Assembly (NCBI RefSeq): GCF_019312595.1
Contig: NZ_JAHWDQ010000005.1
Coordinates: forward strand, 144,478 to 208,477
Reading direction: 5' to 3'
Origin: Zhongshania aquimaris
Lineage (GTDB): Bacteria > Pseudomonadota > Gammaproteobacteria > Pseudomonadales > Spongiibacteraceae
Length of the DNA stretch: 64,000 bases
In this document: positions 8,415-17,533 of the stretch, in pieces
Position numbering within the stretch: position 1 is the stretch's first letter
Layout of the letters: every line of letters begins with the position of its first letter
Made by a program: the position numbers and the translations under genes
Notes under the pieces: generated by a model
The model's input: only the letters and a program-made list of their open reading frames with translations
The model's database searches: none
What the model was told of the DNA's origin: nothing

Positions 8415-10631
8415 ATGACATTTTTTAAATTTACGAAGAAATCCTCAACCTTGTCCGTTCGTCGGCTTGTTTGCCATGCTGCAGGTGCAAGCGTCGTACT
8501 GTGTGCAGCTAATGTCAGCGCTCAGAGCGAAAATATTCGAAATACAATAGAAGAGGTTCTGGTCACGGCTCAGAAAAAAGAGGAGAGCCTTCAGGAGTCA
8601 CCTGTCGCAGTAACTGCATTAACTGGTAATAATCTAGAGCGTCAGTTTGCTTTAGACTTAAAAGATATAAGCGGCACCGTTCCTAGCTTAGTTGTAACGA
8701 GTGTTGTGAACTCGGGGATGACCGCTGCGATTAGTATTCGAGGCATTGGTGTTCAAGAGGCCGATGGTTTTATTGACCCCTCTGTAGGTGTTGTTGTAGA
8801 TGGCGTCTATCAGGGTAGTAATACTACGGCGTTGTTAGACTTATTCGATATTGAACAGCTGGAAATATTACGTGGGCCACAAGGTACCTTATTCGGTGCT
8901 AACACTATCGGTGGTGTTGTTAATGTCACTACAAAAAAGCCAGAGCCTGAGTTTGGCGGCACGGCAAAGATTAGTGCCGGGAATTACGGTCGTCGTGATG
9001 CCGCATTAGCAATTAACATACCTCTGGTAGACGATGTTCTGCTGAGTAAAATCGCAGTGATGCAAAAGACGTTTGATGGCTTCTACACCGATGTTCAGAA
9101 TGGTGCTGATCGAGGCGGACAAGATGTTCTTTCTGCGCGCGCCTACTTGTCATATATCGGCGCCGAAAACTTTGATGCCAATTTACAGTTTGAATACGGC
9201 CGGGGGCGCAATGGCTCGCCTGTTGTAATGAATTACGCCACCCAAGATATGGCGCTGTACGTACCCAATTACTCTAAATCATTATCTGATAAAGAGGATT
9301 ATCGAACTGCTGTTCAGGTAAAGGATGCCTCTGATTACGATATTGGTGGCGTAACACTGACCATGAACTGGGACTTCGAAAACACGACTTTAACCTCTAT
9401 TACCAACTATCGTGATTTTGAACTCGATGAGTGGACTGACCAGGATGGCTCTCCCGAGTCCTTGTTCGACACTCATCGTGTAACGAATAATCGTCAGATG
9501 TCGCAGGAATTACGTGCAAATACAAATGTTACCGACCGATTTGAGTTAACAACGGGATTCTATTACTTCTTCCAAAACTGGCAACTGGACTCCTTCTCAG
9601 ATCTCACTGCGTTTGACGCGGCCTTGCCTGAATATGAGACGTTTATTTATCCAGACCAAGATGACGAGTCATACTCCTTTTTTGCGCAGGGCTATTATGA
9701 TTTAACCGGCAGCGTTCGCTTGCAGTTAGGACTTCGCTACACCTACCAAGAAAAAGAACTCTATGTTTTGAATCAGACGGGATCGTCCGGCGCTATTGTT
9801 GCTGAGACACCAGCTGAGGGGAAAGATCACTGGGAAAATATAGGTTGGCGCTTAGGTTTTGACTGGCAGATAAATGACGATGCGATGCTATACGCGTATC
9901 AAGCGCGCGGCTTTAAGTCAGGTGGTTTCAATGCGCGTATTAGTTTCCCTGAAGATATTGGCCCCTACGATCCGGAAATCGTTGATACCTGGGAAGTCGG
10001 TGCCAAGACCGATTGGCTGGAAGGAAAGCTCAGAGCCAATATGGCAGTTTTCTACAATGACTATAAAGACCTACAGGTTGACCAACTAAACTACGTTGGA
10101 GCAAATGTAGTGACCCGTGTAGAGAACGCGGCAGAAGCGGTTATACAGGGTGTGGAACTTGAGTTAGTTGCTGTGCCTCTCCCTGGTCTTACGTTTAATA
10201 CCACATTCAGTTACCTAGATGCCGAGTATCAAGATTTCTTTTTTGATGTCGATGCTGATCCATCTAACGGTCAGGAAGATGCCAGTGGTTTGTCGCTTAG
10301 AAACGCGCCTGAGGTACAGGCTTCTGTGGGTGCGGCGTACGATTTCAACGTCGGCGCAGGATATAGCACGGTTAATTTAGTGGCGACGTATACAGATGAA
10401 CGCGACACCGATACCCGCAATCACCCGGTAGGACATGTTGATGAGTTGGTTTTGTACAACGCAAGTGTGCGATGGACAGATAACTCCGAAACATGGTCGA
10501 TAGCCCTTCAAGGAAAAAACCTAACAGATGAAAAATATATTGCATCGGGTTTTCATGCTCCCGGTGTCATGAATTTCGCGACTTATGGTGCACGTCGAAC
10601 CATTGCGGCAGAGGTGAGCTACAACTTTTAA
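8415..10631 (+). CDS. TonB-dependent outer-membrane receptor 2
   Basis: The predicted protein has about 738 residues when started at ATG 8415, which has GGAG five bases upstream and gives a normal signal peptide ending ANVSA-QS. An in-frame ATG at 8316 would add 33 residues and run through the palindrome region, so it is unlikely. The mature N-terminus carries IEEVLVTAQKKEES; the plug has RGIGVQE and LEILRGPQGTLFGANTIGG; the barrel ends in SYNF, with the terminal Phe expected for BAM recognition. It is related to the other three receptors here. Its place between a Rieske oxygenase and an acyl-CoA synthetase operon suggests uptake of the pathway substrate. Ligand unknown. Confidence 0.93.
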   Translation: MTFFKFTKKSSTLSVRRLVCHAAGASVVLCAANVSAQSENIRNTIEEVLVTAQKKEESLQESPVAVTALTGNNLERQFALDLKDISGTVPSLVVTSVVNSGMTAAISIRGIGVQEADGFIDPSVGVVVDGVYQGSNTTALLDLFDIEQLEILRGPQGTLFGANTIGGVVNVTTKKPEPEFGGTAKISAGNYGRRDAALAINIPLVDDVLLSKIAVMQKTFDGFYTDVQNGADRGGQDVLSARAYLSYIGAENFDANLQFEYGRGRNGSPVVMNYATQDMALYVPNYSKSLSDKEDYRTAVQVKDASDYDIGGVTLTMNWDFENTTLTSITNYRDFELDEWTDQDGSPESLFDTHRVTNNRQMSQELRANTNVTDRFELTTGFYYFFQNWQLDSFSDLTAFDAALPEYETFIYPDQDDESYSFFAQGYYDLTGSVRLQLGLRYTYQEKELYVLNQTGSSGAIVAETPAEGKDHWENIGWRLGFDWQINDDAMLYAYQARGFKSGGFNARISFPEDIGPYDPEIVDTWEVGAKTDWLEGKLRANMAVFYNDYKDLQVDQLNYVGANVVTRVENAAEAVIQGVELELVAVPLPGLTFNTTFSYLDAEYQDFFFDVDADPSNGQEDASGLSLRNAPEVQASVGAAYDFNVGAGYSTVNLVATYTDERDTDTRNHPVGHVDELVLYNASVRWTDNSETWSIALQGKNLTDEKYIASGFHAPGVMNFATYGARRTIAAEVSYNF

Positions 10632-10655
10632 GTGATATCGGTTTACCCGGTCTTA

Positions 10656-10695
10656 AAGACCCAGAGCTTAGCGATTTCGCTAATAAATGGGTCTT
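10656..10695 (+). other. Nested hairpin in the receptor 2 3' region
   Basis: AAGACCCA (10656-10663) pairs with TGGGTCTT (10688-10695) around an inner stem TTAGCG (10668-10673)/CGCTAA (10678-10683). The left arm can instead pair locally in GGTCTTAAAGACC. It lies just ahead of the terminator at 10710. Confidence 0.45.
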
Positions 10696-10709
10696 AGAAA
10701 CTCCACTTT

Positions 10710-10733
10710 GGGTGGTACATCCACCCCTTTTTT
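10710..10733 (+). terminator. Rho-independent terminator after TonB receptor 2
   Basis: GGGTGG (10710-10715) and CCACCC (10721-10726) form a stem with a five-base loop, followed by C and six T. It lies 31 bases before the MDR gene at 10764, so the downstream operon depends on read-through or its own promoter. Confidence 0.8.
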
Positions 10734-10763
10734 AAGAGTTATCAACAAACAGCAGGGTTTGAT

Positions 10764-11768
10764 ATGAAGAACACTCAGTGGATATTACGCAGCCGTCCTG
10801 AAGGAGAGGTAGAGGAAGAAAACTTTACACTTCAGGAAAAGGATATACCTTCGATTTCCGAGGGCGAGTTTCTCGTTGAAGTTAAATACCTGTCTGTTGA
10901 TCCGTCGCAAAGAGGTTGGTTGAACGACGTGCCTAGCTATGTGCCTCCTGTTGCTATAGGCGAGGTAATGCGTGCCACGGGTGTCGGTTACGTGGTCGAA
11001 TCAAAACACCCTAGCTTTAGTGCGGGCGATGTTGTTGAAGGCGGTGTGGGCTGGCAAACATACGCTACCTGTAACGGTAGCGAGTTATTTCCAGTACGCA
11101 AAGTGACCTCGTCTTACCCCCTTTCCTATTCCCTGCATGTATTGGGTTTAACCGGTTTAACCGCCTTCTTCGGCATGCTCCGTGTTGCCCAAGTTAAGGC
11201 TGGCGATGTTGTTGTGGTGTCTGGGGCGGGCGGGGCTACTGGCTCAATTGCTGGGCAGTTGGCAAAGCTGCGTGGTGCACGTGTTATCGGTATTGCCGGT
11301 GGCGCAGAAAAGTGTAAATGGCTGGTAGATGACTTGGGCTTTTCTGCGGCGATTGATTATAAAAACGAATCAGTAGCGGATGGCTTGGCACGGCTTTGTA
11401 AGAATAGCATTGATGTTTTCTTTGACAATGTTGGCGGCCCGATTTTAGACGACGTTTTAGTTAATTTAAAAGTCGGTGGACGCATTACTTTGTGCGGCGG
11501 TATATCCAGTGGTTACGGCAAAGTAGATTTACCCCCTGGTCCCCAAAATTATATGCAGCTGGTTATTCGTCGTGCTGTTATGCAGGGCTTCTTGGTGCTT
11601 GATTTCGCTGAGGAGTTTCCCGCAGCGCTTGAGGAAATAGGTGCCTTGATTGATAACGGAAATCTTAAAGTTCAAGAGTCTTGTATGGAAGGAATTGCGT
11701 CATGCCCATTGGCTTTGAAAGGATTATTCCGCGGTGAAAATATCGGTAAGCAGCTGGTAAAAGTGTAA
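10764..11768 (+). CDS. MDR-family NADP-dependent oxidoreductase (CurA/PTGR-like)
   Basis: This soluble zinc-independent medium-chain dehydrogenase/reductase of 334 residues has an N-terminal GroES-like domain with the family signature SVDPSQRGW. The Rossmann domain has SGAGGATGSIAGQLAK as nucleotide loop, then FFDNVGGPILDDVL and LCGGISSGY. The family reduces the double bond of enones and enals with NADPH. It shares its architecture with the genes at 1 and 22416, giving three paralogues in 23 kb. It opens a likely three-gene operon with the acyl-CoA ligase (14-base gap) and a ThuA-like gene. Reduction of an unsaturated ring ketone is a reasonable inferred role. Confidence 0.9.
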   Translation: MKNTQWILRSRPEGEVEEENFTLQEKDIPSISEGEFLVEVKYLSVDPSQRGWLNDVPSYVPPVAIGEVMRATGVGYVVESKHPSFSAGDVVEGGVGWQTYATCNGSELFPVRKVTSSYPLSYSLHVLGLTGLTAFFGMLRVAQVKAGDVVVVSGAGGATGSIAGQLAKLRGARVIGIAGGAEKCKWLVDDLGFSAAIDYKNESVADGLARLCKNSIDVFFDNVGGPILDDVLVNLKVGGRITLCGGISSGYGKVDLPPGPQNYMQLVIRRAVMQGFLVLDFAEEFPAALEEIGALIDNGNLKVQESCMEGIASCPLALKGLFRGENIGKQLVKV

Positions 11769-11782
11769 GTTAGGTCAATATT

Positions 11783-13411
11783 ATGGGTAAGCCAATGTCA
11801 GTAACGCAGAATAAAAGTGTTCGGGATTTTAAGAGTTTCGCGGTTCGAGCCGAAGAAAAGGCTGCGGAATGTGGTGACGATATTGCCATTTTCTTAGAGC
11901 ACGACGCGCCAATTCGCTATGGCTCAATATTCTCCGAAGCGATGGCGTTGGCCGCGGGCTTGCACCGGCTGGGTTTGGGAAAAGGCGATGTTCTTAGTTT
12001 TCAATTGCCGAATTGGCGGGAAACCGTAGCGATAGATATTGCTTGTTGCTGGTTGGGTGTAGTGCTGAATCCAATTGTGCCAATTTACCGCGCTAATGAA
12101 GTGCAGCATATCCTTGCTGACTGTGGTGCTAAAGCGATATTCATACCCGATAGTTATCGTAATTTTGACTACCAAGAAATGATTGCTGAAATGAAGCAGT
12201 CATTACCGCTTTTGGAACATGTCATTCTTGTTCGTGCTGCAGATGAAGACTTTGGCGATACTATTAGCTATACATCTCTCATTCACTCGGTAGAGGATGC
12301 TGCTGGGCAGGGCAGACTCGAACGAGTGGAAATCTTGCCGGGTGATACCAAACTTATTATGTATACCTCAGGCACTACTGGTAGAGCTAAGGCGGTGTAT
12401 CACAGTCATGACTCACTAGCGCATGCTATCTTCAATGGTGTAGACGGTTGGCATCTTGGTGAGGATGACATCATGTTGATGCCGTCACCGGTTACACATA
12501 TTACTGGCTACGCCAATGGCATCGAGCTCCCATTTCTAAGCAACGCTAAGGCGGCATTTATGGAGCGTTGGAACGTGGACGATGCGATGAGCTATATCAC
12601 TCGCATTAATGCGACCTTCTGCGTTAGTGCTACTCCGTTTTTACAAGAGTTAGTGGAAAAATCAAAAAGTACCCTGCAGCGCCTTCCGAGCCTGCGCGGT
12701 TTTGCCTGTGGTGGCGCAGCGGTGCCTCCCAATTTAATTACGGCAACAAGAGATGTGTTAGAAAATTGCCGCGCATTTCGTGTCTATGGCTGTACCGAAG
12801 CACCACTCATATCGGTGGGCTTTATCGGTGATGACGAGTTGAGTTTAGCCGCCAATACCGACGGTAGCATATACAACTGGGACGTTAAAATTATCGACGA
12901 GCAGGGCGGTGAGCTTGCTCTGGGTCGTGATGGCGAAATAATTGTGAAAGGCCCAGCTATGATGAAGGGCTACGGCGAGGCTGAGCAAACCGCAGAATCG
13001 GTAGATAGCGACGGCTACTTCCATACTGGAGATATCGGGCATATCACCCCCGAAGGGGCGATTGTAATAACTGACAGGAAAAAGGACATTATCATTCGCG
13101 GCGGTGAAAATTTGTCTGCCAGAGAAATAGAAGATGTGCTCTATAAGCATCCCTTGGTGTTAGAGGCTGCGGTGGTGTCTATGCCCCATGAGCGTCTGGG
13201 TGAGGGCGTGTGTGCGCTGTTGGTAACCCGCGATGGAAGCGAGCCAACGCTCTCAGACCTGATTCCATTTTTTCAGCAAATGAAGCTGGCAAAGCAGAAG
13301 TGGCCGGAGCGGGTAGAGTATCGCCTTGAAATGCCTAAAACTGCATCTGGGAAGATTAAGAAAGATGTCTTGCGAAAGGAAGTTGTCAGTCATCTGGCGA
13401 AAATTGCCTGA
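11783..13411 (+). CDS. AMP-dependent acyl-CoA synthetase/ligase
   Basis: This ANL-superfamily enzyme of 542 residues activates a carboxylic acid through an acyl-AMP to an acyl-CoA. The ATP loop is MYTSGTTGRAKAV, the A5-type motif is YGCTEAP, the hinge region has YFHTGDIG and DRKKDIIIRGGENLSAREIE, and the catalytic lysine lies in KTASGKIKK near the C-terminus. Length and motifs fit the cyclohexanecarboxylate/medium-chain acid ligase branch better than the long-chain FadD branch; this is from memory. GTG/ATG choices are few; ATG 11783 is used, with ATG 11795 possible. With two acyl-CoA dehydrogenases downstream it implies that the substrate carries or gains a carboxyl group. Confidence 0.92.
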   Translation: MGKPMSVTQNKSVRDFKSFAVRAEEKAAECGDDIAIFLEHDAPIRYGSIFSEAMALAAGLHRLGLGKGDVLSFQLPNWRETVAIDIACCWLGVVLNPIVPIYRANEVQHILADCGAKAIFIPDSYRNFDYQEMIAEMKQSLPLLEHVILVRAADEDFGDTISYTSLIHSVEDAAGQGRLERVEILPGDTKLIMYTSGTTGRAKAVYHSHDSLAHAIFNGVDGWHLGEDDIMLMPSPVTHITGYANGIELPFLSNAKAAFMERWNVDDAMSYITRINATFCVSATPFLQELVEKSKSTLQRLPSLRGFACGGAAVPPNLITATRDVLENCRAFRVYGCTEAPLISVGFIGDDELSLAANTDGSIYNWDVKIIDEQGGELALGRDGEIIVKGPAMMKGYGEAEQTAESVDSDGYFHTGDIGHITPEGAIVITDRKKDIIIRGGENLSAREIEDVLYKHPLVLEAAVVSMPHERLGEGVCALLVTRDGSEPTLSDLIPFFQQMKLAKQKWPERVEYRLEMPKTASGKIKKDVLRKEVVSHLAKIA

Positions 13412-13442
13412 TCGTTCCAATGAGTCGTAGGAGCTAAATTCC

Positions 13443-14270
13443 ATGTCCAGAATAGATTATACGAGTGATTTGAAGTTGCTCATTTCTGTTAAAGGGCACC
13501 CCTATGACAGAAACGCGTTCGCAGAGCTATTCGAAAACATTGAAGATGTTAGTTACACAATAGTTGAGCAGCCTGCTAGCCAGGCCATGTTCTCGCCGAT
13601 CCTTGCCAAGGATTACGACGTGCATGTGCTCTATGATATGCCGGGTCTGGATTTTACCACTCAGCCACCCAGCCTCATTGACCCGCCTGAGAAGTTTGTA
13701 TCGGATTTTGAAGACTTACTTGAACTCGGACATGGTCTTTTGTTTTTGCATCACTCTATCGCCAGTTGGCCGACTTGGCCGAAATACGCGGAGATTGTCG
13801 GCGGGCGTTTTCTCTATGTACCGAGCGAATTGCGTGGCCGCCCGTGTATGGACTCTGGTTACCGTCACGATGTGACGTATACCGCCAAGACTCACTCCTG
13901 GGGTGCGCTGGCAGACGGCGTGCCAGACACTTTCTCGATGACGGACGAACTCTATCTCTATGAGGTCTTTGAGCAAGACGTTATTCCGCTTCTTAGTGGT
14001 AATTATCCTCCCATCAGCGATAATTTTTATTCGGCTGCTCACGCAGGTCTAGGGCGTATGTTCTCAAATGCCGACTGGCCGCATCCGCAGGGCTCAAACT
14101 ACTTAGCGTGGGCTAAGAGCTATAAAAATAGCCCTATAGTCTATATCCAAATGGGTGACGGGCCATCGGCTTATGAAAACCCGCACTTCCAGAAGATTCT
14201 TTCGAACGCGATAGCGTGGCTAGGCAGTGCAGAGTCACTCGCTTGGGCCAAAAAACGAAACCAATCATAA
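13443..14270 (+). CDS. ThuA-like domain protein (1)
   Basis: This soluble protein of 275 residues has a flavodoxin/glutamine-amidotransferase-like fold of the ThuA (trehalose utilisation) family. Visible marks are an early LLISVKGHPYDRNAF strand-loop, a long acidic central stretch, and GLLFLHHSIASWPTWPKYAEIVGGRF, the family's His-containing segment. The C-terminal half has PIVYIQMGDG. There is no signal peptide. AGGAG precedes ATG 13443. ThuA proteins are best known from sugar oxidation, yet no sugar gene is present here; a second, distant ThuA gene lies at 19418. Its biochemical role in this pathway is unknown. It is last in the 10764 operon. Confidence 0.82.
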   Translation: MSRIDYTSDLKLLISVKGHPYDRNAFAELFENIEDVSYTIVEQPASQAMFSPILAKDYDVHVLYDMPGLDFTTQPPSLIDPPEKFVSDFEDLLELGHGLLFLHHSIASWPTWPKYAEIVGGRFLYVPSELRGRPCMDSGYRHDVTYTAKTHSWGALADGVPDTFSMTDELYLYEVFEQDVIPLLSGNYPPISDNFYSAAHAGLGRMFSNADWPHPQGSNYLAWAKSYKNSPIVYIQMGDGPSAYENPHFQKILSNAIAWLGSAESLAWAKKRNQS

Positions 14271-14320
14271 AAACTTAACATAGTAGATTGCATTACTGCG
14301 ATGTAATGCCTACAATAAAA

Positions 14321-14361
14321 AACAACACAGATTGTTTTATTAGGTCTTGATTGGTTTTAAT
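14321..14361 (+). promoter_or_regulatory. Operator dyad and promoter of the acyl-CoA dehydrogenase operon
   Basis: Bases 14321-14336 are AACAA-CACAGA-TTGTT, a perfect five-base dyad. TTGTTT at 14332-14337 would be a -35 box, 18 bases before TTTAAT (14356-14361, five of six matches to the -10 consensus). Transcription would begin near 14368, which supports the gene start at ATG 14394 rather than ATG 14370. Confidence 0.6.
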
Positions 14362-14393
14362 GTAAATTCATGTTCGAACGTCGAGCAAAATAT

Positions 14394-15581
14394 ATGAATG
14401 ATAATAATTTTAGAGCAGAGGTTCGGGCCTTTCTTCAAGAAGAGTTAACGCCCGAACTTAAACGTGCTGGTGAGCTTATGACCAGCGTGTTTGCCGATTT
14501 TGATGCAACGATGGCGTGGCATCGAAAATTGTACCAAAAAGGTTGGGTTGCGCCAGATTGGCCTGAGGCCTACGGCGGCACAGGCTGGACACTCAATCAA
14601 CGCTATATATTCCAAGAAGAATGCAAGTTGTCTAACGCGCCAGCATTGTTGCCTATGGGCTTGCAAATGCTGGGGCCTATGTTGATTCACTACGGCAGCG
14701 ACGAGCAAAAAGCGCACTACTTGCCACGTTTGCTCTCCGGTGAAGACGTTTGGTGCCAAGGCTATTCTGAACCCGGTGCGGGGTCTGATCTTGCTTCTTT
14801 AAGCACCTCAGCAGTGCGTGATGGTGACGATTACCTTATAAACGGCTCAAAGATTTGGACTAGCTATGCCCAGCACTCCAATAAGATTTTTTGTCTAGTA
14901 CGCACCTCCAAAGAGGGCGCACCGCAAGCAGGTATTAGCTTCATTCTGGTCGACATGGATACTGACGGCATTACCGTAGAGCCCATTGTGGGCCTAGATG
15001 GGCGTGTGGAGCAATGTCAGGTGTTTTTTGATGGGGTTCGTGTTCCCGTCGCTAATCTTGTTGGTGAAGAAAACCAAGGTTGGGAGGTCGCGAAATACCT
15101 CTTAGAGTTTGAGCGTGGCGGACATAACTTCACAATCGACCATAAAAAACAGATGGCCAAAATTCGCAAACAAGCGTCCGAAGAATACGACGCCGATGGA
15201 TATTTGTGGCGTGATAACCCGGTATTCAATGCTCGCTTTGCCGAAGTGGCGGTTGATGCCTTGGCGCTGGAGTACACCGAGCTAAGAATTAAAGGGGCAT
15301 TAAATGCCGGGGGTAATCCCGGCGCGCTGTCTTCGCTCTGCAAAATCGTCGGCACTGAAACTGGCCAACGCTTTAATGAAATCAGTATGGACATCTTGGG
15401 ACCGCAGGCACTGCCATTCCAGATCGCAGCATTAGAGCCGGACTTTGAAGGCGAACTCATCGTCGCAGATTACGCTCTGTCCTGCATGCCAGAGTACATA
15501 AATAATCGTGCAGCGACCATTTATGGTGGCTCGGCTGAAATTCAGCGAGACATTATTGCTAAGCGCGTGCTGGGACTCTGA
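14394..15581 (+). CDS. Acyl-CoA dehydrogenase (1)
   Basis: This is a FAD-dependent flavoenzyme of about 395 residues that introduces a 2,3-double bond into acyl-CoA and passes electrons to ETF. It shows the N-terminal helical domain, the flavin-binding segment CQGYSEPGAGSDLASL, the beta-domain motif KIWTSYAQ, and the C-terminal segment NNRAATIYGGSAEIQRDIIAKRVLG. ATG 14394 (MNDNNFRAEV) fits the family start and the predicted promoter; ATG 14370 would lie at the expected transcription start. It forms a pair with the gene 12 bases downstream. In steroid- and terpenoid-type pathways such enzymes often work as unlike-subunit pairs, so a heteromeric enzyme is plausible. Confidence 0.93.
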   Translation: MNDNNFRAEVRAFLQEELTPELKRAGELMTSVFADFDATMAWHRKLYQKGWVAPDWPEAYGGTGWTLNQRYIFQEECKLSNAPALLPMGLQMLGPMLIHYGSDEQKAHYLPRLLSGEDVWCQGYSEPGAGSDLASLSTSAVRDGDDYLINGSKIWTSYAQHSNKIFCLVRTSKEGAPQAGISFILVDMDTDGITVEPIVGLDGRVEQCQVFFDGVRVPVANLVGEENQGWEVAKYLLEFERGGHNFTIDHKKQMAKIRKQASEEYDADGYLWRDNPVFNARFAEVAVDALALEYTELRIKGALNAGGNPGALSSLCKIVGTETGQRFNEISMDILGPQALPFQIAALEPDFEGELIVADYALSCMPEYINNRAATIYGGSAEIQRDIIAKRVLGL

Positions 15582-15593
15582 GGAATTTATTGA

Positions 15594-16730
15594 ATGTATA
15601 TCGAATTTTCAGAAGAACAGCGGATGCTCAAAGAGAGCGCTGAAAAATATTTGAACGAAAACTACGAGTTTGAAGCGCGTCAGAAAATCGTCAAGTCAGA
15701 CAGTAACTACTGTAGCACCCAGTGGCAAACCTTTGCAGATTTAGGTTGGCTGGCAATGACCTTTGCTGAAGAGGCGGGTGGCTTTGGTGGCGGGGCTTTA
15801 GAAACCATGCTGTTAAGCGAACAGCTTGGTGTCAACTTAGTAGTTGAGCCGTATTTTGAAACGGTGGTGTTTGGCGGTCAGCTTATCTCTGCAGGTGCCA
15901 GTGACGAGATTAAATCACGTTACCTAGATGCCCTGATAAGTGGGCACTGCCAAGTTGCTTTTGCCTGGTCTGAGACCAAACATCACCATGCGATGAGCGA
16001 CGTCGCGATGGCGGCTTCTGTCTCTGGCGATAGCATTCTCGTAAATGGCAGTAAGACTGTTGTGCTAAATGGCGCTGCCGCAGATGTTGTGCTGGTTTTG
16101 CTACGAACCGCGGGCGAGCGAGGTCAGTCCGACGGATTGAGCTTGGTACTGGTAGACGCTGACGCGGAAGGCTGTGTTCGCCGCAGTTACAAAACCTACG
16201 ATGGTCGTAATGCCGCCGAATTCAGTTTTTCAAACGTCAATGTACCCCTCGCCAATGTATTGGGTGTACAGGGTAGCGCAATGGAATTACTTGCGCCGGT
16301 AGTGCATCGCGGCATCTTGTCGCTCTGCGCTGAGGCCGTCGGTGCCATGTCGGCATTGGTGGATGCCACTGTAGATTACACCAAACAACGCAAGCAGTTT
16401 GGTCGCTCTATTTCCCAGTTTCAGGTGCTTAGGCACCGAATGGCTGACATGTTCATCGCCTTGGAGCTCTGCCGGTCGCTCATGTTAGCCACCGCGTGGA
16501 AGCTCGACCATAACGATGCAGATGCGGAACTCACTTTAGCCGCCTTAAAAGCCAAGGTTGCCAGCGCGGGTAAGTTCATTGCCCATAACGCAATTCAGTT
16601 ACATGGCGGTATTGGCACCACCGATGAGTTAAAAATTGGTCATTACTTTAAACGTATTGCAGCAATAAATAGTCAGTTCGGAAGTCGCGATTTCCATCTG
16701 GCTCGTTTCGCCCAACTATCTCAAAAATAA
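15594..16730 (+). CDS. Acyl-CoA dehydrogenase (2), probable partner subunit
   Basis: This 378-residue protein has an acyl-CoA dehydrogenase fold throughout, but several motifs are weaker than in the preceding gene. The flavin segment reads AFAWSETKHHHAMSDV instead of the usual EPxxGSD pattern. YTKQRKQFGRSISQFQVLRHRMADM and IQLHGGIGTTDELKIGHYFKR are well kept. Degenerate flavin motifs next to an intact partner are typical of heteromeric acyl-CoA dehydrogenases such as the steroid FadE pairs; that comparison is by analogy. A 12-base gap implies co-expression. It would act on a CoA thioester made by the ligase at 11783. Confidence 0.92.
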   Translation: MYIEFSEEQRMLKESAEKYLNENYEFEARQKIVKSDSNYCSTQWQTFADLGWLAMTFAEEAGGFGGGALETMLLSEQLGVNLVVEPYFETVVFGGQLISAGASDEIKSRYLDALISGHCQVAFAWSETKHHHAMSDVAMAASVSGDSILVNGSKTVVLNGAAADVVLVLLRTAGERGQSDGLSLVLVDADAEGCVRRSYKTYDGRNAAEFSFSNVNVPLANVLGVQGSAMELLAPVVHRGILSLCAEAVGAMSALVDATVDYTKQRKQFGRSISQFQVLRHRMADMFIALELCRSLMLATAWKLDHNDADAELTLAALKAKVASAGKFIAHNAIQLHGGIGTTDELKIGHYFKRIAAINSQFGSRDFHLARFAQLSQK

Positions 16731-16749
16731 GTATCAGAAGGAGTACGTC

Positions 16750-17511
16750 ATGGATCTTAAATTAAAAGATAAAGTTATTTTGATAACCGGTGCGTCTAAG
16801 GGCATTGGCTTGGCTGTGGGTAAATATCTTGCCTCTGAAGGCGCGAATATCAGTATTTGTGCCAGAAATGCAGACGAAGTAGCCGCCGCAGTCAAAGAGA
16901 TTAAATCTTTGGGCGTGAAGGCCTACGGATCTGTCGTCGATGTGAAAGATACAGATTCACTTACTGCCTGGGTCGAAAATTCGGCAAAGGAACTTGGCGG
17001 TGTTGATGGTTTTGTATCGAACGTAAGCGCGGGCGGGGCTGATGCGGAAGAGTCGGGTTGGAGAATGAATTTCGAAACCGATGTGCTGTCAGTGTGGAAA
17101 ACTGTACAAGCAGTGTTACCGCATTTAGAGAAATCTGCGTCGCCATCAATTGTTAATATTTCGTCTACCGCCGCCTTAGAGGCGTTCGCCGGTGCCGTAC
17201 CTTTTGGCACGTTTAAAGCAGGCATGCTTAATTATTTTGGCAATCTAGCAAATGTACATGCTGCGCAAGGCATCCGCGTCAATAGCGTAAGCCCTGGCCC
17301 TGTGTTTATAAAAGACGGTGCGTGGGATCAGATTAAAGCCAGTATGCCAGAGATATATGATGCAACTGTTTCTGCTATCCCGATGGGTCGTATGGCCGCG
17401 GTAGAAGAGGTCTGTGTTCATGTGGCGCTGTTATTAAGCCCAATATCCAGCTTCACCACGGGCGCGAACATTGTTGTAGACGGTGGATTCACTAAGCGCA
17501 TTCAATATTAA
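16750..17511 (+). CDS. SDR-family protein lacking the catalytic tyrosine (SDR 5)
   Basis: This 253-residue protein has a clear SDR Rossmann fold with TGASKGIG and a C-terminal VVDGGFTK. The active site departs from the classical set: serine is present (NISST, about 138-139), but the expected YxxxK reads F152-GTF-K156. The NNAG motif is NVSAGG. A phenylalanine in place of the proton-donating tyrosine would abolish normal alcohol/ketone chemistry. It may bind a ligand or partner, or catalyse a different reaction such as a lyase or isomerase step. The codon (TTT at 17203-17205) is unambiguous here. It lies between acyl-CoA dehydrogenase 2 and SDR 6, with an AGAAGGAG ribosome site. Confidence 0.85.
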   Translation: MDLKLKDKVILITGASKGIGLAVGKYLASEGANISICARNADEVAAAVKEIKSLGVKAYGSVVDVKDTDSLTAWVENSAKELGGVDGFVSNVSAGGADAEESGWRMNFETDVLSVWKTVQAVLPHLEKSASPSIVNISSTAALEAFAGAVPFGTFKAGMLNYFGNLANVHAAQGIRVNSVSPGPVFIKDGAWDQIKASMPEIYDATVSAIPMGRMAAVEEVCVHVALLLSPISSFTTGANIVVDGGFTKRIQY

Positions 17512-17533
17512 TGTGCCGGTTTAAGGCGTTATT

